Source: Rhizophagus sp. LPA8_4_AMF (taxonomy: Eukaryota; Glomeromycota; Glomeromycetes; Glomerales; Glomeraceae). From it: a stretch of 64,000 bases of DNA. The position numbers and the translations under genes are program-made. Location: the NCBI GenBank assembly GCA_021464525.1, contig JADRCO010000040.1, forward strand, positions 1 to 64,000. Reading direction: 5' to 3'. Within the stretch, counting starts at the first letter, position 1. The number at the start of each line of letters is the position of its first letter. Below are positions 36,314 through 47,559 of this stretch, one piece after another. The notes beneath the pieces were generated by a model. That model worked only from the letters and a program-made list of their open reading frames with translations. It was not told the origin of the DNA and did not search any database.

Positions 36314-36875
36314 CAAAAAAACAATAATCAATCACAAAAACTTATATCTTTTGGTATGTCTTACCCGGGAACTACTATTTGGTTCTTTATTGTACATTCA
36401 ATTCTGATTTTCTTTATTTTTAGATTGGAAATGGATAGAAATATGTGTGTATATAATTATCAACAATATTTGTTTGATTAAAAAGTGTGCACAAGAAAGG
36501 AGGATTGACTTTGTTGGTTGAAGCCGACGGAATTCGGGAAATTAGAATATGAAAATGAAAACATCATTAATAAAAAAAAAATTGCTTAATACTGTAGTTC
36601 TTACCGACCAAACCAAAAAACACTATAAATTGATAACTATACGAATACATCATTTTAATAGCTGTGATTTTTATTTTAGATAATATAACTGTTGATCCAA
36701 TATTATAATGTATTAGACTAATTTCCTTTTCTAATGTCGATCAAACTTTAAACTAATTTAATTTATATCTTATCTCACTCAATAAACGAATATCGTCTAT
36801 TTTAAAGAAGTATAATTTACAATTGCTTTAAGCATTTTTAGTTTTACCTTGACTTTCAAAGACCATAAATCTAAG
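36314..36875. other. Spacer eIF2 beta / NTA1
   Basis: About 560 bp with no gene. It contains an isolated less A+T-rich stretch near 36495-36545 (GGAGGATTGACTTTG and GCCGACGGAATTCGGG) of unknown meaning. Confidence 0.6.
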
Positions 36876-38271
36876 ATGAAAGTTGGTAGGAATTATCATT
36901 AAATTCGATAAATAATTCATATTCAAAAGTAAAAAATCATGATTTAATGTAAATTCAAAGCATGTCTACAGTTTAATCAAATTATCGGTGAAGTTGAAAG
37001 AAATCAAAATTTCGCGTCTAAGTTGCTGGAAAAGTATGTTTTCCTTGGTATTTTGCAACAGGAACTTTGAACCGTTCTTAATATCATACTTAAAATGCAG
37101 ATATCAACCAGGCGATATTGATATTCTAGTTCTTCCGGAATTGGCCTTTACCGGTATATATAATCAAATAGTTCATACCTATTTCGCTTTACCGAAATTA
37201 AAAGATCAAGTATTTATTGATATTAGGTTACGTTTTCAAAGATAAGGACCATATTAAGCCATATTTAGAAGACTCAGAGACAGGAACTTCAGTTCAATGG
37301 GCCAAAGAGCAAGGTTAGTTTTTAATATATATTTAATACAATTGAACATTGAAAATATATTTATTTCTAAATTTTTCTACAAAGCTATTAGATTACGTGC
37401 ATTTGTCGTAGTCGGATATCCGCAAATTGTAAAAGGCATCGGAAATGATAAAATTCATTTAATTGATAGATATCACATTAGCCAAATGATTTTAACGTAT
37501 GATCTTCAAAATTTAAATAGGAAACCCAGACAGATACTATAATAGTATATGTTTTATTGATCCGTATGGTAAACTTATTGAAACATATCAGAAGTCCCAC
37601 TTGTATTCAACAGATGAAAGTTGGGCTGAAGAAGGTCCTGGATTTAATTCAATAAATGTTCCTAATCTGGGAAAGGTTCGTCCCTTTAGCAAGTTAAATT
37701 GTAACATTATTACAAAAATAATGTTAAACATTTAAGTTTCTTTAAAAGATCGGTCTCGGTATTTGTATGGATATCAATCCATATCAATTCAAAGCTAGTT
37801 TTAAAGATTTTGAATTCGCTAATTATCATTTTCGGCAACAAACCGATATTATATTATGTTCGATGGCATGGCTTCAATCTTGTGATGAATCTCTTAGAAG
37901 TGACGATAATGATGAGCCAAGCCATTCTACTATAGATTATTGGTGTAGTCGATTATTACCTTATTTTACTGATTCAGAAGAATATTATAACGTTTTTCAA
38001 ACGAGCCCGCAAAATTCGGGACCAAAACGCAATGTATTATTTGTTGCATGTAATCGTACAGGAACCGAAAATGGTTCGTTATTTGTTCTATTATATTTTA
38101 GATATTCGACTAATTTCGTTCATCACTAAAAGTCTCTTTTTGTTAAATGTAGGTTTATGTTTTGCTGGAAGTAGTAGCATTTTACTATTATCTCCTAAAC
38201 GTCCAATTATACTGCGTTCATTGAAATCTAAAGAAGAAGCAGTTATGGTAGTTGACGTACCATCGCTATAA
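36876..38271 (+). CDS. NTA1: Protein N-terminal asparagine/glutamine amidohydrolase (nitrilase family)
   Basis: Eight exons (36876-36885, 36961-37033, 37101-37153, 37227-37313, 37385-37435, 37521-37675, 37749-38073, 38153-38271) total 873 nt, or 290 residues. The first coding exon is just ATG AAA GTT G. Nta1 deamidates N-terminal Asn and Gln so that proteins enter the Arg/N-degron pathway. The start reads MKVACLQFNQIIGEVERNQ, the normal nitrilase beta-strand. The catalytic triad is visible: Glu in LVLPELAFTG, Lys in YQKSHLYSTDE, and Cys in GLGICMDINPY. Exon 5 to 6 joins in frame (VKGNPDRYYNSICFIDP) only if the intron 37436-37520 is GC-AG. Family is firm; N-terminal amidase is the best subfamily match. 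Confidence 0.88.
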
Positions 38272-38607
38272 TTTCGTATTATATTCGATGTTCGTATTTA
38301 TTATTTCCGAAATAACAATTGATTTGAGGATATTTTCCTATTTTTCTTACCTACCCGTTCTGCCGAACTACTGTCTGTTTTTTTTCACATCATAATTTTC
38401 TTCGTTAATTTATCCTTACAATATTAATATATTTGATCCTCTACGTTACAATTTACAATTTTAAATATTTCCTGTCTTGTCTTTATACGAACTTTTTTTC
38501 CCCGCAATATTTGACATAAATGCATAGTAAAATTAGAATTTTAAATATACCTTTACAATATTTTTCTCCTTCTCGTGGTTTATTCTTTCACTTGATATTT
38601 TACTTGA
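38272..38607. other. Convergent spacer NTA1 / SKA1
   Basis: The 3' flanks of two converging genes, T-rich. Nothing else is seen. Confidence 0.6.
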
Positions 38608-40110
38608 TCATCTTATTAAACTTACACCAGATTTTTCCATTTTGATAATTTTCAATGATCTTAAAACTTTCAGATTCGCTTCTCCTGTTACGCCAGTGAT
38701 TTTTAATCCCATATTCACCATTTGAATAGTGGTCAAAGGAGGACTAAACGAGTGTGATTAGATATATAATAATATATTAAAAAAGCGTACTAATTAAATA
38801 GTTTACCTCTTTTTATTCTTTTTAAAATGGTCCCAGATGCAACGATAAACCTATAAGACAACCAAAATTAAATTTTAAGAATCTTATTAAATTCATGCAT
38901 AATGATAATGATATACGGTACCTTGTTTACAGATTCAAGTGTCAATTTTCTTGTCCTTATCAATTCAGATACAGAATAAAACTCTTTATCTGTAATCGGT
39001 ACGAACTTTTTACTAATTTTGCGATCCTCAATTTCTGTCTATATGTGTCACATAAAAAAAATATCAGAAAAAAATTATTGATTTAAAATCACAATATTTT
39101 GTTTATACCTTTTTAGTTTCTTCAGCAGGCTCATGATTCTCCTTATCAATAAAAGTCTTTTCTTCTTGTACTTCTTTTCCTAAGATTCGATATTTTACTA
39201 TATTAAAATGTTAATTAAAATTTAAATAAACTATTATATATTAAATATGTACTAGGCAGTTCGTCCAATGATAAAGTATTAATCAAATGAAAGTCTAGAT
39301 CCTTCACTAGCATTTCCCGGTCTTCAACTTCTAGTTGTTTGACTGATTTACAAATTATATTATTATTGGAGATATTTAGATTTGTTTGGTTCGAATCAGA
39401 AGCTTCCTTGAGATTATATCTGCCTTCTATAAAATTGTACGGAATTAGACACGTAAACGAAACGCAAAATTAAGTTTAGATAAATTAAAAAGTCTGAACT
39501 TTGATAATTATCCATATCCACTTTCCAAGAATTTGCTATAATTTCATAATTATTTAAAACGAATTCAGTTTCCAAATTATGCTAATTGAAAGTTTGAAGT
39601 AAATTGACGCATAAATTTTAGAACTTTGACCTCAAAAAAATATATCGGATTCTAAGAATATTATTTATTACCTGCAAACCAGCTTGACATAGAATTTTGC
39701 CATACATTTCCTTATTTACTTCTATTAATTCATTCATATCGTGAATAAACTCCTAAATTACAAAGTTGATATCAATGAATTAAAAAGGTTATTTTAATTA
39801 AACCTGCTTTTTAATTACCTGTTTCGCAACCATTATTCGATCATTTTCAATTCTCAGAAGCTCCAAATCCTGTTTTAATTTTTTTATTTTAGATAAGGCC
39901 TTATGTGGGTTTGTTGGAGCATGACGTTCAATTTCATATTTTCGAATAAATTCTGAATTAACTTTAGCCTCAATAAAGTCGAGTTCTTAAAATGGCCGAA
40001 TTCAAATTATCATATGAAAAACATGAAAACGCGTAGAAAAAGTTTTATTAAAGTCTACCTGTACGCGCTTTTTCGAATTCAAGTCGAAGCCCTCTAATTG
40101 CAATATTCAT
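38608..40110 (-). CDS. SKA1: SKA1-like spindle and kinetochore-associated protein
   Basis: About nine exons. It starts MNIAIRGLRLEFEKARTEL and encodes an N-terminal coiled coil (KALSKIKKLKQDLELLRIEND, then HDMNELIEVNKEMYGKIL), a variable linker, and a C-terminal domain like the SKA1 microtubule-binding winged helix: FVPITDKEFYSVSELIRTRKL followed by GLKITGVTGEANLKVLRSLK and a terminal SGVSLIR. The last block resembles the plant SKA1 pattern LKLDNTGKAILTVLRHLG as I recall it. The Ska complex couples kinetochores to depolymerising microtubules; most Dikarya use the Dam1/DASH complex instead. Exon phases agree throughout, with the stop TGA at 38608-38610. The domain order supports SKA1, but no alignment was run. 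A CACGTG core is 79 bp upstream. Confidence 0.72.
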
Positions 40111-40385
40111 TTCTTTTGAATAAGTAGTAGTAATTCAATAGACGAGTGCGACTAGAGTAAGAGGTATTCTGTTCTGCAACTGCTTCATCACGTGATACTT
40201 TAATTGAATTTTATTAAACAAAATTATTGGCGGGACGATTCCTCTGGTTTACTAGGGGAGTTAGCTAGTTTGCCCTTTAACAAGGGTTAGCATTCTTTGT
40301 TTTGTAATTTGTACACTTGTATAGATAAAAAATTATACTGTATAAATAAAAAACTATACTGTATAAATCTTTCAACCATACCATC
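40111..40385. promoter_or_regulatory. SKA1 upstream region
   Basis: Contains CACGTG at 40189-40194, about 79 bp before the SKA1 start codon, inside CATCACGTGATAC. A repeated word near ATACTGTATAAAT occurs twice around 40335-40370. No gene is seen. Confidence 0.45.
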
Positions 40386-40965
40386 AGTTTGAGTCTATAT
40401 GCTGAAGTCAAATGATGTTTAGTTTAATAATTTTGACATAATTCATCAATTAATTTATTTATAAAAGAAATGCCTTTATCTGATATTTTCTGTAGAATTT
40501 CATATTTACAAATAATTTCTTCATAAATAAACTTAGCTACTATTTTTGCTTTTATATTTGAAATAACTCTAGCTTCTGGCTATTTTGTGAAATAATTCAT
40601 AACAATAACAATATATTTATTTCCACTACTAGTTATTGGCAAAGATCCTATAATATCTATCCCTATCCTATGAAATAGTCCTTTAATAGAAATTGGTATG
40701 AGTTCTTCTTATCTATTTAAAGATCCTTTTCTTTGGCAAATATTACAGGTTTTTATATATTCTTTTACATCCTCTTTTAATTGTAGCCAATAATAACAAT
40801 CTTTAATCTTTCCAATTATATCATCTATTTCCATATGAGCTCCACTTATATCTGTGTGAAATGATATATGAAAGGTTTTACTTGTTCATGCAAAATTACT
40901 TTTCTTATACTATCTTTTGTTTTTCTAAATATTTTGAAATCCATAATATCTAAAAAGTTATTTGC
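40386..40965 (-). mobile_element. Ty3/Gypsy retroelement fossil (integrase part)
   Basis: Read on the minus strand, the stretch shows the linker, the H2C2 zinc-binding region and the start of the catalytic core of a Ty3/Gypsy integrase. It is broken, with several breaks, and far shorter than a full element. No LTRs, gag, protease or reverse transcriptase are seen around it, so it is an isolated old remnant. It sits in the spacer between SKA1 and CaM-KMT. Confidence 0.7.
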
Positions 40966-41961
40966 AAGCAACCCAAATAGAGAAAATTAACTTTTTTCTT
41001 CAACATTCTTTAACTGAAAAAATGGTCAAATACTTGACAGGTAAGAAATCAAATTATATTTTGATTTAAAGTTTTATTATTTTGCAACTATTTGTAATTA
41101 TATATATAATCTGATTTTGGCCAATTTTAAATTTAATTTCAACTCCATCTAAGTCTTAAAAACTGAAATATTTTAGCTTTTGGCTTTAATTTCAACTTTA
41201 TATTTAAGTTATATAAAACAAAATATTCATTACATTCCTCTATAATTCTTACAGAATTCATAAACTAATTAGCAAAATAATAACTTTGACCTACTTAGAT
41301 ACATTCAGCATAAATAACATTTAGATATCCAGAACTAATAATGACCAATTAATACACTATTAATACTATCTACTATCTGATGTATTTAGCAAAGTATACT
41401 GTCAGTATAAAGACTTAACATAATATGAAGTAAATGCAGTGATCCTTGAAAACTTATGAAAATTAGAATGTTTGATACTTTACTTGATTCATATGAATAT
41501 ATCAGATTTAGCAAATAACATGTTGCATAATTTTATTAATAAGTTTGCATCTTATCAAATTTACTATTTTTATGGTTTTTTTTAAAATTATCTTAATAAT
41601 TATATTGATTTGATTCAATTCATTTAATTAACTTAATTCAATTTGTTTGTAATACTGATGATCCTTTTAAACCGAGTGAAAATTTAACTTTAAAATTTTT
41701 TTAAAAAGCTAATGAATATTTTGAATGATAAATTGTTAAATTTCGTAAATGAATATTATATTTGATGCATTTTTCAATTTTAACAAAATTTAGGCCGTTT
41801 TGCCAAGAATTAAGAAAATTTCGGCTAGAATTATAAATTCGATTAATCTACATGTATAAATAATAATATAATTTTTAATATAGTTATCATAACTGATTAG
41901 AAAAATTTGCCCCCTAATTTTGTTATATGTGTAGTGACCGATAACGTTTTTTCGATTTATA
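40966..41961. other. A+T-rich spacer before CaM-KMT
   Basis: About 1 kb without a gene or clear repeat. It may include unrecognisable parts of the retroelement copy at 40386-40965. Confidence 0.5.
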
Positions 41962-43194
41962 ATGAATTCTCGAGATCCTAAAAAAATAGCAGCACAATCG
42001 AGATGGAAACTTCTCCAATCAGTGATTCTTTCTTCATCCAATACTCAAAATAAGAAAAATTTAATAAATTCAACATCAGATATTAATGATATTTGTACAT
42101 CTCAAATTTCACAAAGAAAACATCGGGGATTTAACTTATTTCCTCTCCAAAAAAAAGACTTAACGAGTGAAGAATGGTTCACTTATGATCTTCATGATCA
42201 TTTGACTTTAAATGTCCGGTAAATTGTGATTGATTCTTCATATACTTGCGAAGTAAACTTTTATTTAGAATCTTCGTTATTCACCTATGTAACAGGATAA
42301 AAATTCCTAAGGCAATTGATTTGAAAACATCTTTTGCTTCTGAATATTCAGGATTTTTGAATACAGGTAATATATGTATTTGGCCAGCAGAAGAGGTTTT
42401 GGGTTATTACTGTATGAAAAATGAGAAATTATTTAGGTACATTATTTTAACTCACTTTTTATTGATAAGTATGAATGTTAATATATCCAATTCTTTTTAA
42501 GAAATAAAAATGTGTGTGAGTTAGGTGGTGGAATGTGTGCATTAGCTGGTTTGATAGTGGCTGCGAAATGCCATCCTCAAAGTGTTACATTAACAGATGG
42601 CAATCCTAATTGTGTAAATAATATCCTTTTCATATAAAGATTGCACAAATGTGTTTCTGTTTATGTTATTCTTAATAATGCTATTTTACACATATCCAAA
42701 CTATCTTGATTTCAAATAAGGATCTTTTCTTTGATGTAGATATATGTTCCATGCAAATGCTTTGGAATAAGAATATGGTATATGACACTAAATATGATAT
42801 AGTTATATGCGCTGATTGGTAGTTATTTAAATATATGTTCTTGATTTGAATAGAAAATGTTTCATAAAATATTAATTATAACTTTTTCAACAGCACCTTT
42901 GATAAAGAGACACATCACCACCTTCTTCATGTTGTGCGTTCTATCTTAAAGAAGCCAACCAGTAATGACAAGTCAAATGAAAGTTTGTTTATTTTATGTG
43001 CACCACATCGAGGTGATAGTTTACAAGCATTTATCACTTTGTTAAAATCTACCAATGAGTTTCGTGTTGAGTTGTTGGTAAAATACGATGATAAAATCTG
43101 GCAATGTCATGAACGAAGTTTGAAAGAAGAACAAGGATACTATGATAAGAATATTCATTATCCTCTAATTATGTGTGCTTCTTGGAACTTTTGA
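41962..43194 (+). CDS. CAMKMT: Calmodulin-lysine N-methyltransferase
   Basis: Five exons (41962-42218, 42296-42436, 42502-42613, 42721-42818, 42894-43194) total 909 nt, or 302 residues. The enzyme trimethylates a lysine of calmodulin (Lys115 in vertebrates). The family-7B methyltransferase features are plain: [19 protein letters not shown], the SAM-binding motif [26 protein letters not shown], the [19 protein letters not shown] strand, and [13 protein letters not shown]. The C-terminal [15 protein letters not shown] matches the human NLHYPLLL ending. It is convergent with GPN3, with stop codons 82 bp apart. Animals and plants have this enzyme; common model yeasts lack it, as far as I recall. 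Confidence 0.9.
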
Positions 43195-43276
43195 AACTTT
43201 GAAATTGTAATAATAAAAAAATTTAATTGAATATTGACATAACGAAATATTATTATTACAACAAATACTGGTAATA

Positions 43277-44658
43277 TTATTCGTCGTAATCGACATCAAA
43301 TGTATCCTAAATAAACAGAATTAAACTTCTCATTTTAAAATATATGTATATATCTAGCAAATAACAAAATAATTTACCTTTGGCTCTTTCGGCTCTTGAT
43401 CTTCTTCAAACTGAAGTGCATTATCGACGTGTGACATTATCGTTGTTATAGAATCCTCATCTGTAATATTCAACGGTAAAAAACTGACCATGTTATAGTC
43501 GTCAATCTACAAAAAAGGAATAGATGAATTAACAATACATCAAGAAGATCTGAAAATTTTGTAAATTTTTTTTACTAACTAGTTGTACAATTGCCTTATT
43601 TAAGTCATGAAATCTCGAACTCATTGAGGCATTTGCTTTATCTGTTAGTAATAAGGGGTCAGGGTCGAAATATCTAAATCATGAATAATATTATAAATAA
43701 AAAATGATGCAAGGAATAGAATGAATGAATATAATGATTTTTAAACCTTTCTAACTCCTGTTTCTTGACTTTTCCCAATAAATCCATCTTAGATAACACA
43801 TTTATATGTGGTATCTCTAGACTGATCATTGCTGACATAGCACTCATCACTCCAGCGAAGAATTTTGAATTATCCTCAATAAATTGACTTTCCAACAAAT
43901 ATACCCCACAAATACGAAAATGCATTCGTTGTAAACAGTCACAAATACGTCTCATAATTGGAAAGTGAGTATAAAGTTCAATCTGACCTTTATTAATAAA
44001 AAAAAAAGAAATCAGATAAAATGAATTGTGATCAATAAAGATAAATATTGTAAGAATACCTGGGCAATCGATGATTAAATAATCATCTTCGTATTCTCCT
44101 AATTCTTCTTCTAACCAATCCATATTATTGAGCAAGAATCTTTACGATTTAAGATAAATAAATTAGTTGTAGATATCAATATTAAAGAAATTATATGATT
44201 ACATACTCTAGGCAATATATTAATCCTCCGTTAGGTCCGAATTGTAATTCTTCCATAACATCTTCCAAAGTGATTAAATCTCGAATGTCTTAAATTTTGT
44301 ATAGTTTGGATCAATCTCACCAAATTTTAAATATTGAAATTTTATTTAACAAAATACGAACCAATCGAAGGATTATACTCGAATTTCTCGGCAGCTGGAT
44401 CAAGGTTCATTAAATGCACTGAACGACCAATATTCTGACAATGATTTATCATCGTAGCACAATAAGTAGACTATTCGACAAAATTTTAACATTATTCCTA
44501 ATTTTCAGAGAAGTCTAAAAGCAAATTTTACTTCTGTCTAACCTTTCCTGTCCCTGCAGGTCCCATTACAATCTGCACGAAACGTCCCCTGTCACAAATT
44601 AAAAAGCCGTAAATAATTATATAAGAAACATAGAAGTTTTTACCTTTAAATCTTACAT
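43277..44658 (-). CDS. GPN3: GPN-loop GTPase 3
   Basis: GPN GTPases assist assembly and nuclear import of RNA polymerase II. The protein begins [18 protein letters not shown] with the P-loop, then [20 protein letters not shown], the eponymous [10 protein letters not shown] loop, [17 protein letters not shown] (G3), and the specificity motif SKMDLL. The C-terminal [16 protein letters not shown] and an acidic tail with KEPKD ([15 protein letters not shown]) point to GPN3 rather than GPN2. The start codon is itself split: AT at 44658-44657, then an intron (44656-44589), then G at 44588. With that model the N terminus matches the family exactly. The promoter is shared with the reductase gene, with start codons about 130 bp apart. 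Confidence 0.9.
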
Positions 44659-44790
44659 TATGTATTCCTTTAAAAAAAGTAGATTATGTTAATCAACAAA
44701 GATCGTGATTTAAATTACATAATCAATATTTTAATCAAAGTTTAAGTCCGCTGATCACTGACTAATGTTCCAAATTTTATATCCTCATTA

Positions 44791-46122
44791 ATGTCAACAA
44801 GCAAAACATTTAGAGAAGACGTTTTAAAAAACAAAGTAGCGTTTGTTACAGGAGGTAATTTATTAAGCCATAAAGAATTTAATCGATTTATTTTCATTAA
44901 AATATGCTTTTTAGGGGGAAGTGGTATATGTAAAGGAATGACCGAAGCTATGATAAGGCATGGGGCAAAAGTTGTTATCACTAGCCGAAGGTTTTGTATT
45001 CCTATGATTACATAAATTGTCTTTTTAATGCAAATTACATTGATATTGATATTTTTATCGACTAGTCAAGAAAGACTCGATAAAGCAGCTGAAGAAATGC
45101 GTAAACAAACAGGGGGAGAAATTCTGTAATTATTTTATTTTTATGATTATTATCTTCTACTTTCACCTAACATAACTAGCACATATTTAGCGCAATTGCT
45201 GCTGACGTTCGTAAACCAGAAGAAATTATAAATGCAGTTGAAAAAGCAATCGAAAGGTTTGGTAAAATCGATATCCTTGTTAATGGAGCAGGTATGTGAA
45301 CAAATTTATAAGCGTTTTTTGCGAGATTCATATCATCACGTGACATACCTTTTTTAGCCGGAAATTTTTTGGCACCCGTCGAAACTCTCTCTTATAGAGG
45401 TTTTCGTACTGTAATTGAGATTGATTTACTTGGAACTTTTAACACGACAAAGGCCTGTTTTTCTTATCTAAAGAAATCAAGGGGTTGTGTTATAAATGTT
45501 TCAGCCACTCTTCACTATCAGTCTACACTCTATCAGGTAATATTGCTTAACGCTCCTAATCAATATCAATATACAATATTTGTAAATTAAAAAATAATTC
45601 CTTAATTCTTTAAAGTCTCATGTTTCAGCTGCAAAAGCGGGGATTGACGCTTTGAGTAGGGTGGGTAATGCTATTTAGTATAAGTTTTTTGGATTTAATT
45701 TTTAATACAATTTCTTAAAATTACAAGAATCTTGCAGCTGAATGGGGACCTCATTCAATTCGTGTAAATAGCATTGCTCCTGGTATAATCGCAGGAACAG
45801 AAGGTCTGGCAAAATTATTACCTTCAGCTGCCGCTAATACCGTTACGGGAAACATTCCGCTTCAAAGATTGGTAAATATGGAAAGATGAAAATATTTCAT
45901 AACCATTAATATTCTCTTACTTTTTCTATTCATTAGGGAACTATTTCGGATATTGAACAGGCAACAATTTTTTTAGCGTCAGATGCCGCTAGCTTTATAA
46001 CTGGTCAGATAATTGTTGTAGATGGGGGTGAATCTCTTATGAGAGTCGGTGTTTTACCTTATCCTGAGAGTATAATTGATCCTACTAATTTCTCATCAAA
46101 GAAATTAGGTGTTAAATTGTGA
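44791..46122 (+). CDS. SPS19: Peroxisomal-type 2,4-dienoyl-CoA reductase (SDR)
   Basis: Eight exons (44791-44854, 44915-44990, 45066-45125, 45191-45291, 45358-45536, 45616-45660, 45728-45871, 45937-46122) give 284 residues. The enzyme reduces 2,4-dienoyl-CoA with NADPH so that unsaturated fatty acids can finish beta-oxidation. It shows the SDR nucleotide-binding motif in variant form (VTGGGSGICKG), LVNGAAGNFLAP, INVSATLHYQ, and SHVSAAKAGIDALSRNLAAEWG with the catalytic Lys. The classic YxxxK Tyr is absent, as usual in this subfamily. The closing IIVVDGGE is standard. The C-terminal VKL is a weak peroxisomal PTS1-like tripeptide. Peroxisomal location is an inference from subfamily and tail. 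Confidence 0.9.
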
Positions 46123-46553
46123 TACAAATCAGATAAAAAATAAATAAATATATATATATATATATTATGTCTAATTCTTTCTTTCCGAAAAAAATTTATT
46201 TTGTAATTAGTACAATATGCTACAATTTGAAAAACATGATTGTTGGTTGAATTTCCTCAAAGAAATAAATTGTTTGTAATTGTCTTCAATAAATAAAAAA
46301 AAAAAATCAATTGTCATCTCTAAACTCACGAAAAGGAAACAAAACAGCAAAACGCTATTAATCGAGAGATGAAAAGAAATTTGTTTCACCAACATTTTTT
46401 CAATTTGATCAGTAAAATTTGATAGTTGTATGTAGTTTGTTAATGTATTTTAAAAAAGCTCATTTCTTAACAAATAAATTGTTATTTAACGTAAGAAATT
46501 TGGAAGTGAATATAAGAAAATATAACTAAAAATAAAACATATACCTATATCTT
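46123..46553. other. Convergent spacer reductase / UBC12
   Basis: About 430 bp between two 3' ends, with an (AT)n run at 46145-46165. Nothing else is seen. Confidence 0.6.
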
Positions 46554-47559
46554 CTACATCAGTACGTTATCAAAAGGAACACCTTTGACATCTTTACCTC
46601 TCATCGACTGTTTGACATTATATTCAAAGTTTTTTCGGTTTGTTCTCAAATCCTCAGCCGCATCTAAAAAAAGACAATGTTAACAATTTATTTTTAATAC
46701 ATCCATTCTATTCTTCCGAAATTAACTCAAAGAACGCCTCTATGAAGTAGATTTAATTGTTACCTTTATTGAGGGGATCATCAGCATTTGGTTCTAAGAA
46801 CAAATATTGCAACCCTACCAACACAGAATTCAAATTCAAGACAGGTTTCCAATCTTCGCGGAGGATGTTTAGGCATACATTTCCCTCAAGATCGATATTA
46901 GGATGATAGATCTACAAAGTAAATTCAATTTCAGCAAGAGCAACTGATAGATAACAAGAAACAAAGGATTGGTTTCTTCTATTACCTTTTGGGAACAACG
47001 AACTTTTGGCGGGTCATGAGGATAATTATTGTTTATATTAAAGGTAAATCGAAACACGCCACCTCGATAGAATCCTGTTACAGATAATATTAGTAACAAA
47101 TAACAATAAACCTAAAAAAACATATATAATGACTCAAATCATACCTTCGTCGGGTGTTATAGACAAGTTGAAATTAAGAAGATCTGACTCATCGGGAAAA
47201 CTCATATGCATCGTGTCGGGAAGAGCAAGTTCAGTCAAATCTGAAAAGTCAGAAAGAATAGAAATAAAGTTACCTTATCGGATATTTTATGGAAAAGAAA
47301 AAGAATAACATTGAAGCAAGTAGGAATTCCTCTTGCCAGTAGGGCGGAAAAAATTAAGCTGCGGATAATAGAGGGTCAACAGACCGTGAAACTATGGGCT
47401 CAACGATTCATCAAAACTAATTAAACAAAATAGAAACCAGACGGAATTCTTTAAAGAAATAATTTTACCTTTTTGAACACGAATTTGAGCCGCGCTGACT
47501 TTAGGCTTCTTTTTTTCAGCTGCAGAATTATCTTTCTTGATCGACCAGATTTTTATCAT
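46554..47559 (-). CDS. UBC12: NEDD8-conjugating enzyme Ubc12
   Basis: It begins [20 protein letters not shown], the short N-terminal extension typical of Ubc12 that docks on the NEDD8 E1, then the UBC fold: [32 protein letters not shown], and the active site [24 protein letters not shown] with the catalytic Cys. [13 protein letters not shown] follows and the tail ends [17 protein letters not shown]. Ubc12 transfers NEDD8/Rub1 to cullins, activating SCF ligases such as those using F-box proteins. Five exons are seen; the first intron (about 47240-47470) is unusually long and less A+T-rich. A CACGTG core is 513 bp upstream. Confidence 0.95.

Noticed and set aside
44742-44981. Minus-strand frame over the reductase start
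   Set aside because: Antisense shadow of a clear SDR gene.
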